Shown in pieces: positions 1 through 6,484 of a DNA stretch of 33,288 nt. The stretch spans positions 1 through 33,288 of the forward strand of contig JANQQW010000231.1 in NCBI GenBank assembly GCA_028284885.1, read 5' to 3'. Within the stretch, counting starts at the first letter, position 1. Each line of letters opens with the position of its first letter. Position numbers and translations under genes: made by a program. Under the pieces are notes generated by a model that ran no database searches, had not been told where the DNA came from, and saw only the letters and a list, made by a program, of their open reading frames with translations. The DNA is from Planctomycetaceae bacterium. Lineage in GTDB: Bacteria; Planctomycetota; Planctomycetia; Planctomycetales; Planctomycetaceae.

Positions 1-942
1 CTCGACCTCGCGAACTGGCTCGTCGATCCGGACGGAGCCGGACCGCTAACGGCTCGCGTGATGGCGAACCGGTTCTGGTATCTCGCCTTCGGCAACGGCC
101 TCGCCGGCGACCTCGACGACTTCGGCGGACAGGGCGAGCCCCCGACCCACCCGGAGCTGCTCGACAACCTCGCCGTCGCGTTCCTGGAGAGCGGTTGGAA
201 CGTGAAGCACGTGATGCGGCTGCTCGTGACGAGCCGGACGTACCGGCAGTCGTCGGTCGCCTCGCCGGAGCTGCTGAAGCGCGATCCGCAGAACCGGCTC
301 TACGCGCGGCAGTCCCGGTTCCGGCTGCCGGCCGAGATGGTTCGCGACAACGCCCTGTACGTCAGCGGGCTGCTGGTGGAGGAGGAGGGGGGCCGCAGCG
401 TGAAGCCGTACCAGCCGGCCGGCTACTACCGTCACCTCAACTTCCCCCCGCGTCGCTACAAGGCGGACACGGGCGAGGACCAGTGGCGGCGGGGCGTCTA
501 CGTCCACTGGCAGCGGCAGTTCCTCCACCCGATGCTGAAGGCGCTCGACGCCCCCAGCCGCGAGGAGTGCACGGCCCAACGCCCCCGCTCGAACACGCCC
601 CTCGCCGCCCTCGTCCTGCTCAACGACCCCACGTTCGTCGAGTCCGCCCGCAACCTCGCCGAGAGAGCGCTTCGCGAGGGCGGCCAGACGACGAGCGACC
701 GCCTCCACTTCGTCTACCGCCACGTCCTCTCACGCGACCCGGACGAGGTGGAGACCCCACTCTGCGAGACCCTGCTCACCGAGGCCCGAGCCGACTTCGC
801 GAAAGACCCGGAGGCCGCGACGAAGCTGCTCGACGTCGGGCTGTCGAAGCGGGACCCGTCGGTCGACCCCGCCGAACTCGCCACGTGGACGACCTTGTGC
901 CGCGGCGTCTTGAACACGAGCGAGGCGGTGACGCGGAACTGA
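1..942 (+). CDS. DUF1553 domain protein, C-terminal part (5' end outside window)
   Basis: The reading frame is open from base 1, so only the last 313 residues are seen. They begin with LANWLVDPD and run through LTARVMANRFWYLAFGNGL and a DDFGGQGEPPTHPELLD segment, then VKHVMRLLVTSRTYRQSS. This order is characteristic of the DUF1553 C-terminal domain of planctomycete proteins, which usually follow a DUF1549 and often a heme c domain (those parts would lie upstream). The segment RPRSNTPLAALVLLNDPTFVE is also typical of the family. Such proteins are predicted to be exported and are nearly always followed directly by a DUF1501 gene. Here that partner starts only at 2821, so the pair has been separated by inserted material. 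The biochemical function of the family is not established. An internal ATG at 61 is not the real start. Confidence 0.93.
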   Translation, partial: LDLANWLVDPDGAGPLTARVMANRFWYLAFGNGLAGDLDDFGGQGEPPTHPELLDNLAVAFLESGWNVKHVMRLLVTSRTYRQSSVASPELLKRDPQNRLYARQSRFRLPAEMVRDNALYVSGLLVEEEGGRSVKPYQPAGYYRHLNFPPRRYKADTGEDQWRRGVYVHWQRQFLHPMLKALDAPSREECTAQRPRSNTPLAALVLLNDPTFVESARNLAERALREGGQTTSDRLHFVYRHVLSRDPDEVETPLCETLLTEARADFAKDPEAATKLLDVGLSKRDPSVDPAELATWTTLCRGVLNTSEAVTRN

Positions 943-949
943 ATGGGTT

Positions 950-980
950 GGGTTGAACCACGGAGACAGAGGGGCACAGA
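950..980 (+). repeat. Interspersed repeat R1 (GGTTGAACCACGGAGACA type)
   Basis: This is the first of four copies of a roughly 31-bp sequence with consensus GGTTGAACCACGGAGACACAGAGGGTCACAGAG. R1 lacks three bases in the middle. It starts 8 bp after the DUF1553 stop codon and faces the inverted copy at 1477-1510. Confidence 0.85.
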
Positions 981-1018
981 TACGAATCCACTCCCCCGTT
1001 CGGGAACGAGGATCGCCA

Positions 1019-1453
1019 GTGGGCAGGGCCGAATTCGAGGGAGGTGAGTTTGACTGGTTCGCTGTCGATGCGGACGGGCACGTGGGGCACTTCTCCACTG
1101 CTGGGTTCGGGCCAGTTCCGCTGCCCGTCCTCGAACGGTTGGATGCGGAGCATGCTGATCCCGTGTGGTTCTTGCAGGAGCGACTCATGGAGCTGCCCAT
1201 CACGAGCGAGGCAACGGGGCATCTCCCGGGGAGGATCGACGACTGGCTTGCGCTCGCTGGCCGCGGCCTGTTTGGCTTCGACTGGAGTCTCTGGGCAGGC
1301 CCATATCTGCGTGCCGCAACTCCGAGCAAGCCGCTCGTGGTCGATGAGCTGCCGGAAGAACTCCGCCAACTGGTGGTTCTCGTCGAGTGGCCAACCCTGC
1401 AATTGTCCGAGCTTGAGTCGGTCGAACCACAGTCGCATTGTCCGTGCGGATAG
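1019..1453 (+). CDS. Small hypothetical protein inside an inverted-repeat pair
   Basis: The frame is open from TTG 953, but its first codons lie inside repeat R1. GTG 1019, with GAGG about 7 bases upstream, gives a cleaner start and a 144-residue protein. The protein opens with EFEGGEFDWFAVDADGHVG and FSTAGFGPVP and ends in a Cys-Pro-Cys-Gly tail. It is acidic, with no signal peptide or membrane segment, so it is probably cytoplasmic. It has the look of a conserved family (clustered Trp, Phe, Gly and Pro), but I cannot assign a name or function. GC by hand count of three 60-base rows is about 61 percent, below the neighbouring DUF1501 gene (about 73 percent in one row). It lies wholly between R1 and R2. 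An immunity-like or accessory cargo role is possible but unsupported. Confidence 0.6.
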   Translation: MGRAEFEGGEFDWFAVDADGHVGHFSTAGFGPVPLPVLERLDAEHADPVWFLQERLMELPITSEATGHLPGRIDDWLALAGRGLFGFDWSLWAGPYLRAATPSKPLVVDELPEELRQLVVLVEWPTLQLSELESVEPQSHCPCG

Positions 1454-1476
1454 TGCCCGGCCGACGCTTCACAATT

Positions 1477-1510
1477 CTCTGTGACCCTCTGTGTCTCCGT
1501 GGTTCAACCC
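1477..1510 (-). repeat. Interspersed repeat R2, inverted relative to R1
   Basis: The reverse complement reads GGGTTGAACCACGGAGACAC and then AGAGGGTCACAGAG, matching R1 apart from a 3-base gap and a few substitutions. R1 and R2 therefore form inverted arms about 500 bp apart around the small gene at 1019-1453. R2 ends 8 bp before the next start codon and is part of the leader duplicated at 2782-2882. Confidence 0.85.
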
Positions 1511-1580
1511 ACCGACCCATGACCGATCAACACCCCAATTGCAGAACGTTCCTCTCCCAAGGCGGCATAGGTCTCGGCTC
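1481..1580 (+). repeat. Copy A of the duplicated DUF1501 leader (repeat, start region, signal codons)
   Basis: These bases align with 2782-2882 with one gap and about a dozen mismatches (around 85 percent identity by eye). The match covers repeat R2/R4, the spacer, the ATG and the first 20 codons. The DUF1501 copy keeps the Tat motif (NRRTFLS), whereas this copy reads NCRTFLS. Similarity fades after the shared GLGS codons, so gene bodies were joined to a common leader. Confidence 0.85.
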
Positions 1581-2226
1581 CATGGCCTTCTCCGTGCTCT
1601 GTGGCCTCGCCTTCGCGACCGTCTCGCAAGCGGCCGACGGGCCGGAGGAGCTCGTGCAGTTTGACAGGCAGCTCCGGAAGCAGAGTTCGACCTACGCCAA
1701 GATGGCGGAGAGTGTCGCGAAGACGTTCTCCTACCGACTCGGCTTCACCGACGACTTCGCGCTCGGCAACGTCGACGAGGATCGGGACGGGCTCCGTGTC
1801 GAACTCAACCCGAAGGTCCCGCCTCGGCGGCGGGCGACGATTCTCGTCTGGGAGATGGCGAACGCCTACCAGCGCGAGAAGTTCAACGAGATCACTCGGA
1901 GGGCGAGGTCCGGCGAGATCAAGACCCACCGCGAGTACGGGATTCGCATGGAGATCGTCGAGTACGGCAGCCACCGACTGCACCGCGAGGTGCTCGCCGA
2001 ACTGCAGGCCGCCGGGACGACCGTCGACGGCGACTACCTGTTCTTCGTCAACCCGAAGCTGAAGTCGCTGGCCGAGTACCGGATTCCCTATGCCCACGAC
2101 TACCTGGAGGCCCAGGCCCGCGGCGGCCACACCCGTCACTACGAACGGTGGTTCTACCGACAGACGGGACAGCCCTCGCCGTTCGAGGCACCGCAGGACG
2201 ACGCGGGCCGTGATGGGAAGGGCTGA
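1519..2226 (+). CDS. Uncharacterised exported protein carrying a copied DUF1501 leader
   Basis: The protein has 235 residues from ATG 1519. Its first 21 residues (MTDQHPNCRTFLSQGGIGLG) copy the start of the DUF1501 protein at 2821, but the twin Arg has become Cys-Arg, so Tat export is unlikely. An internal ATG at 1582 begins MAFSVLCGLAFATVSQA, a good Sec signal peptide with an Ala-X-Ala cleavage site before ADGPEE, and may be the working start. The mature part is rich in Arg and Glu and includes VWEMANAYQREKFNEI, EYGIRMEIVEYGSHRLHREV and a C-terminal HYERWFYRQTG. I do not recognise a family. The WExAN stretch followed by a conserved-looking EY segment could be a degenerate zincin-like helix, but this is a weak guess. 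Codon use resembles the host genome. Confidence 0.65.
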   Translation: MTDQHPNCRTFLSQGGIGLGSMAFSVLCGLAFATVSQAADGPEELVQFDRQLRKQSSTYAKMAESVAKTFSYRLGFTDDFALGNVDEDRDGLRVELNPKVPPRRRATILVWEMANAYQREKFNEITRRARSGEIKTHREYGIRMEIVEYGSHRLHREVLAELQAAGTTVDGDYLFFVNPKLKSLAEYRIPYAHDYLEAQARGGHTRHYERWFYRQTGQPSPFEAPQDDAGRDGKG

Positions 2227-2246
2227 GAGAACGCAGCGTGGGTTAT

Positions 2247-2278
2247 GGTTGAACCACAGAGACACAGAGGCACGGAGG
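2247..2278 (+). repeat. Interspersed repeat R3
   Basis: The sequence GGTTGAACCACAGAGACACA followed by GAGGCACGGAGG is the third copy of the repeat, in the same orientation as R1. It follows the stop of the 1519-2226 gene by 20 bp and faces the inverted copy at 2779-2811. Confidence 0.85.
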
Positions 2279-2280
2279 AT

Positions 2281-2354
2281 TGTAGGGTGGGCTTTGCCCA
2301 CTGCACTAACGAACGATGTCCCATACGAGCGTGGTGGGCACAGCCCACCCTACA
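2281..2354. repeat. REP/REPIN-like inverted repeat
   Basis: The left arm at 2281-2301 (TGTAGGGTGGGCTTTGCCCA plus C) and the right arm at 2334-2354 are inverted copies that differ at one of 21 positions, with a 32-bp spacer. Each arm also contains an internal GTGGGC/GCCCAC palindrome. This is the architecture of paired REP elements mobilised by RAYT transposases. It lies immediately beside R3. It could also act as a transcription or mRNA-end structure for the upstream gene. Confidence 0.8.
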
Positions 2355-2398
2355 TCACTCCGGTTGAGCAGTGAGATGAACAGCGACCTGCAGATTGT

Positions 2399-2785
2399 GT
2401 GCTGGTTGGATACATCGCTCTCGCGCACGAAGTGTTCGATCACATTCGTGAGCACGTCTCAACTGTGATCGAGACCTCTCCGACGGCAGGAACGTATCTC
2501 GGGAACGTCCTTGAGGTGAGAGCGAACATCGCCAGCGATCAACAGCGTGCTGACGAACCGGAGCATGGGTATATGTACTACCCAGTGATCGTCAGTGTGT
2601 TTCCCATCGCGCTTCGCAACGTCGATGAGCAAGTGGAGGCGTTCACCAGTCTCGTCCAGGTGGTTCAGGAACTGTCTTCTCGGATCGCATTGTCATCGCC
2701 GTCTGACGATTTGTTGGAACTCGTCGAGTCGAAGTGTGGGATCTCGGAAGATGGAGGCAGCTGGCAAACTTCCGACATGCTGTGA
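2399..2785 (+). CDS. Small hypothetical protein, low GC, possible 5' frameshift
   Basis: The open frame gives up to 128 residues, with GTG 2399 as the first usable start. Recognisable stretches are EVFDHIREHVSTVIE, EPEHGYMYYPVIVSVFPIAL and DDLLELVESKCGISEDGG. There is no signal peptide or membrane helix, and I recognise no family. A better-looking start, ATG 2376 (MNSDLQIV), is in a different frame that stops soon after. One inserted base near 2399 would join it to this frame as MNSDLQIV-LVGYIA, so a frameshift or decayed 5' end is possible. GC is about 57 percent by hand count of 180 bases, well below the flanks, which suggests transfer. The stop codon falls inside repeat R4. Confidence 0.5.
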   Translation: MLVGYIALAHEVFDHIREHVSTVIETSPTAGTYLGNVLEVRANIASDQQRADEPEHGYMYYPVIVSVFPIALRNVDEQVEAFTSLVQVVQELSSRIALSSPSDDLLELVESKCGISEDGGSWQTSDML

Positions 2786-2811
2786 CCCTCTGTGACTCCG
2801 TGGTTCAACCC
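2779..2811 (-). repeat. Interspersed repeat R4, inverted relative to R3
   Basis: The reverse complement reads GGGTTGAACCACGGAGTCAC followed by AGAGGGTCACAGC. With R3 it frames the small gene at 2399-2785. It ends 9 bp before the DUF1501 start codon, the same spacing R2 has to the gene at 1519. Confidence 0.85.
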
Positions 2812-2882
2812 AACCGACCCATGATCGATCAACACTCCAACCGCAGAACGTTTCTCTCCCAGAGCGGCGTCGGGCTCGGCTC
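2782..2882 (+). repeat. Copy B of the duplicated leader (at the DUF1501 gene)
   Basis: This partner of the copy at 1481-1580 covers repeat R4, the spacer, the ATG at 2821 and the first 20 codons. The intact twin-Arg motif here suggests this is the ancestral copy and the one at 1481 the derivative. Confidence 0.85.
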
Positions 2883-4239
2883 GATTGCTCTCTCTTCATT
2901 GCTCGCGCAGGAGGCGGCGGCGAAGGCGCGGGGGCCGATGGACGCGTTGCCCGGGTTGCCGCACCACGTGCCGAAGGTGAAGCGGGTGGTGTTCCTGTGC
3001 ATGGCGGGGGGGCCGTCGCATCTGGAGACGTTCGACTGGAAGCCGAAGCTGGCCGAGATGGACGGGAATCCGATGCCGGCCGAGTTCACGGCGGGGCAGC
3101 CGATCGCGCAGCTGCAGGGGCAGCAGCTGAAGTGCCAGGGACCGCTGACGACCTTCGAGAAGGTGGGCGAGAGCGGGCAGGAGATCAGCGCGTTCCTGCC
3201 GTGGCACAAGAAGATGGCGGACAAGCTCTGCATCGTCCGGTCGATGGTGACGGAGCAGATCAACCACGACCCGGCCCACACCTTCATGAACACCGGGACG
3301 GCGATCAGCGGCCGGCCGTCGATGGGCTCGTGGATCAACTACGGGCTGGGCAGCATGACGGAGAACCTGCCCGGCTTCGTCGTGATGACGAGCGTGGGGG
3401 GCCGGAACCCGCAGCCGATCGCCAGCCGGCAGTGGGGGGCGGGGTTCCTGCCCAGTCGGTACCAGGGGGTCGAGTTCAGCGGCAGCGGCGACCCGGTGAA
3501 CTATGTGAAGAACCCGCCCGGCGTCGGCCGCGGCACGCAGCAGCGTCTCGTCGACACGATCGGGGCGCTCGACCGGCACCGGAACTCGAAGGTCGCCAAC
3601 CCGGAGATCGACACCCGCATCGCCGCGTACGAGATGGCGTTCCGCATGCAGACGTCGGTCCCGGAACTGGTCGACCTCTCCGACGAGCCGAAGCACGTGC
3701 TGGAGAAGTACGGGGCGACGCCGGGCGACGGGTCGTACGCCTCGAACTGCCTGCTGGCCCGGCGGCTGCTCGAACGGGGGACGCGGTTCGTGCACCTGTA
3801 CCACCGCGGCTGGGACCACCACGGCGGGCTCGAGAAGTTCATGAACGTCTGCTGCGACCTGACCGACAAGCCGACGTGGGCGCTGGTCACCGACCTCGAG
3901 GAACGGGGCCTGCTGGAGGACACGCTGGTCGTGTGGGGCGGCGAGTTCGGCCGCACGCCGATGTTCCAGGGGAAGGGGGGAGCGGGCCGCGACCACCACA
4001 TCAAGGGGTTTTCGATGTGGCTCGCCGGCGGAGGTGTGAAGGCCGGCACGACCGTCGGGGCGACCGACGAGTTGGGCTACAACGCCGTCGACGACGTCGT
4101 CCACGTCCGCGACCTGCACGCGACCATGCTGCACCTGCTGGGCATCGACCACGAGCGGTTCAGCGTGCAGCACCAGGGGCTGGACAGCAAGCTGACGGGC
4201 GTCGAGCCGTCCCGCGTCGTCGAGGGAATCGTCGCCTGA
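2821..4239 (+). CDS. DUF1501 domain protein, Tat-exported
   Basis: The 472-residue protein starts at ATG 2821 with MIDQHSNRRTFLSQSGVGLG, a twin-arginine signal peptide. The body carries the usual DUF1501 landmarks: VKRVVFLCMAGGPSHLETFD near residue 58, NHDPAHTFMNTGT, HRGWDHHGG, VVWGGEFGRTPM and GRDHHIKGFSMWLAGGGVK. These place it in the alkaline-phosphatase/sulfatase-like superfamily of exported planctomycete proteins, whose substrate is unknown. It is full length, ending in LTGVEPSRVVEGIVA. The expected partner is the DUF1553 gene ending at 942. Together such pairs are thought to act outside the cytoplasm, perhaps on polysaccharides, but that is not proven. The codons upstream of 2821 in the same frame come from repeat R4 and the preceding gene, so they were excluded. 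Confidence 0.95.
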   Translation: MIDQHSNRRTFLSQSGVGLGSIALSSLLAQEAAAKARGPMDALPGLPHHVPKVKRVVFLCMAGGPSHLETFDWKPKLAEMDGNPMPAEFTAGQPIAQLQGQQLKCQGPLTTFEKVGESGQEISAFLPWHKKMADKLCIVRSMVTEQINHDPAHTFMNTGTAISGRPSMGSWINYGLGSMTENLPGFVVMTSVGGRNPQPIASRQWGAGFLPSRYQGVEFSGSGDPVNYVKNPPGVGRGTQQRLVDTIGALDRHRNSKVANPEIDTRIAAYEMAFRMQTSVPELVDLSDEPKHVLEKYGATPGDGSYASNCLLARRLLERGTRFVHLYHRGWDHHGGLEKFMNVCCDLTDKPTWALVTDLEERGLLEDTLVVWGGEFGRTPMFQGKGGAGRDHHIKGFSMWLAGGGVKAGTTVGATDELGYNAVDDVVHVRDLHATMLHLLGIDHERFSVQHQGLDSKLTGVEPSRVVEGIVA

Positions 4240-4351
4240 CTGGTCGGCCGTGCGCTGCCGGTTTCTGGACACGGCCCTCCTCGTCGCGGACACTCGGTGG
4301 ACCGTTCGACGAACCCCACCACGGCCCTCCACCTCGCAACTCGGGGGAACC

Positions 4352-6484
4352 ATGCCGAGTCCCACCCTCGCTTGGCGCTGCGCACTTCTCTTCGTCACCG
4401 GCTTCCTCGGGACGGCGGCCACCGTCGCCGAGGAGTACACCGTCGGCGAGCTGACCGACGAGATCGCCGCCGAGTACGACCTCGACCCGGACTTCTACGC
4501 GAAGGTCACGAAGGTCGACGGCATCCTGATCGCCACGTCCGACGAGGTGCCGGACCTCGTCCACCACGAGGCGGCCTACCTGTTCGGCATGATGATGCAG
4601 CGGGTCAACCCGGGCATCGCCGAGCGCATCCGCGGCGAGAAGGTGCTCTGCCTGGTCATCGGCGACGAGGAGCTCACGTCGCAGCTGCCGCAGTTCGCCA
4701 GCGACAAGACCGGCGAGGAGCTCGACTTCTACAACTGGCGGAACCGCGGCTTCCTGACCCGGAAGAAGGGGCGTCCGGTCTTCGTCTTCGCCGAGGAGGA
4801 CGTGCTGGAGTACGAGGGGGGGATGCAGTTCGAGAGCATCCTCGTCCACGAGTTCGGCCACGTCGTCGACCGCGTCGGCTTCGACGCCGGGCTGCGGAAG
4901 CGGCTCAACGAGTGCTTCGAACGGGCGAAGGAGAACGGCATCTGGAACGACGGCCGGGCCGCCCACCGGTTCCGCCGCGTGAAGAGCAAGACGCCCGTCA
5001 GCCTGTTCGAGACGCTCGTCGAGTCGTTCCCGGAGCAGTCGCCGTTGCTGATCAAGGCGTGCCTCGAAGGGGGCGACGTCCTCGTGAACGGCGAGCCGAC
5101 GACGTCGGCGGACGTGAAGGTCACGGTGGAGGACAAGGTGCTGATCGTCTTCGGCGGGCCGAAGCGGTGCTACGCCCTGCGGAACCCGGCCGAGTACTTC
5201 GCCGAGGGCTTCCAGTGCTGGTACGACACGAACCGCACGATGGACCACGACCACAATCACGTGCACACCCGCGAGCAGCTGAAGGAGTACGACCCGCCGC
5301 TCGCCCGGCTGTGCGAGGACGTGCTGGGGGACTCCGAGTGGCGGTTCGTCTCGCCGCGGGACCGGGCCGGCAAGGGGCACCTCGTGGACTTCGACCCGAA
5401 GACGTCGCCGAAGGTCGTCGATCCACCGCACATCGAGAAGGCGGCCCTCGACTACTACGACGAGTACTGGCACGAGTTCTGGGAACGGCTGCAGGAGAAA
5501 CACGCCGACGCCTTCACCCCGCACCCCGTGCCGGACAGCCCGAAGTGGCAGATCTACCCGGGCGGCGAGGGGCCGGGCCGCGGGAAGCACGTCGTGCTGG
5601 TGGCGGCCGACCAGGAGTACCGCAGCGAGCAGTCGCTGCCGATGCTGGCCCGCGTCCTCTCCAAGCGGCACGGCTTCGACTGCACCGTCCTCTTCGGCCA
5701 GAACGACAAGGGGCTCGTCGACCCGACGATGAAGATTCGCTGGGAGGACAAGACCGTCCAGCACGACATTCCGGGTCTCGAGCACCTCGCGAAAGCCGAC
5801 CTCGTTGTCTTCTTCACGCGGCTCGTCACGTTGCCGGACGACCAGATCCAGCACGTGGTCGACTACCTCGACTCCGGCAAGCCGATCGTCGGCATTCGCA
5901 CGGCGAACCACGGCTTCCTGCAGAACTTCCCGTACGAGAAGGACGGCACGAAGGTCCGCTTCGGCGACGACGTCCTCGGCGGGGCGTTCCGCAAGCACCA
6001 CGGCAACTGGCACCGCGACTCCACCCGCGGAATCGTCGTCGAGGAGGCGAAGGACCACCCGATCCTGAGAGGCGTGACCGACGTCTGGGGCCCGTCCGAC
6101 GTCTACCGGACGTACCCCGAGGGGGGCCGGCTCCCCGAGGAGTGCACGCCGCTGTTGACGGGCCAGCCGCTGCTCGGACGGAAGCCGGACGACGAGCCGA
6201 ACCCGAAGAAGATTCCGCTGCCGATCGCCTGGACGAAGACGTGGACGGGCAACGCCGGCAAGACGGCCCGCGTGTTCCACGTGACGATGGGGAGCGCTCG
6301 CGACTACCAGAACGAGGGGCTCCGCCGGTTGACGGTGAACGCCGTCTACTGGGGGCTCGGCATGGAGGACGCGATCACCGCCGACGCGAACGTCGACCAC
6401 GTCGGGCCGTACGACCCCCTCGAGGCCGGCTTCAACTACGAGAAACTCGGGGTCGTCCCCCGCAAGCCGTGGGATCTCCGCTGA
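4352..6484 (+). CDS. Exported fusion: zinc-metallopeptidase-like domain plus ThuA-like domain
   Basis: The protein has 710 residues. A Sec signal peptide occupies about residues 1-26 (LLFVTGFLGTAATVA, then EE). The N-terminal half contains ILVHEFGHVVDR with HEFGH at residues 166-170, the HExxH zinc site of a zincin peptidase. A downstream AEYFAEGFQCWYD could supply the third ligand, as in the anthrax-lethal-factor-like (ATLF) group. From about residue 411 a ThuA-like (trehalose-utilisation, class I glutamine-amidotransferase-like) domain begins with GKHVVLVAADQEYRSEQS and continues through LVVFFTRLVTLPDDQIQ, GIRTANHGF, HHGNWHRDSTRG and VFHVTMGSARD. Planctomycete ThuA-like proteins are usually single-domain exported proteins of sugar metabolism. 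The start at ATG 4352 is chosen because the signal peptide follows it directly. Its stop overlaps the start of the cytochrome gene (ATGA). Confidence 0.85.
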   Translation: MPSPTLAWRCALLFVTGFLGTAATVAEEYTVGELTDEIAAEYDLDPDFYAKVTKVDGILIATSDEVPDLVHHEAAYLFGMMMQRVNPGIAERIRGEKVLCLVIGDEELTSQLPQFASDKTGEELDFYNWRNRGFLTRKKGRPVFVFAEEDVLEYEGGMQFESILVHEFGHVVDRVGFDAGLRKRLNECFERAKENGIWNDGRAAHRFRRVKSKTPVSLFETLVESFPEQSPLLIKACLEGGDVLVNGEPTTSADVKVTVEDKVLIVFGGPKRCYALRNPAEYFAEGFQCWYDTNRTMDHDHNHVHTREQLKEYDPPLARLCEDVLGDSEWRFVSPRDRAGKGHLVDFDPKTSPKVVDPPHIEKAALDYYDEYWHEFWERLQEKHADAFTPHPVPDSPKWQIYPGGEGPGRGKHVVLVAADQEYRSEQSLPMLARVLSKRHGFDCTVLFGQNDKGLVDPTMKIRWEDKTVQHDIPGLEHLAKADLVVFFTRLVTLPDDQIQHVVDYLDSGKPIVGIRTANHGFLQNFPYEKDGTKVRFGDDVLGGAFRKHHGNWHRDSTRGIVVEEAKDHPILRGVTDVWGPSDVYRTYPEGGRLPEECTPLLTGQPLLGRKPDDEPNPKKIPLPIAWTKTWTGNAGKTARVFHVTMGSARDYQNEGLRRLTVNAVYWGLGMEDAITADANVDHVGPYDPLEAGFNYEKLGVVPRKPWDLR

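Noticed and set aside
953..1018. TTG start for the first cassette gene
   Set aside because: These codons translate repeat R1. GTG 1019 with a ribosome-site-like GAGG is the better choice.
2090..2374. Forward ORF containing RDTEARRIVGWALPT
   Set aside because: It is a translation of repeat R3 and the REP-like element, not a gene.
4160..6400. Antisense open frame of 746 codons opposite the peptidase/ThuA gene
   Set aside because: It has GC-bias composition and no domain, and the forward frame carries a signal peptide and two domains.
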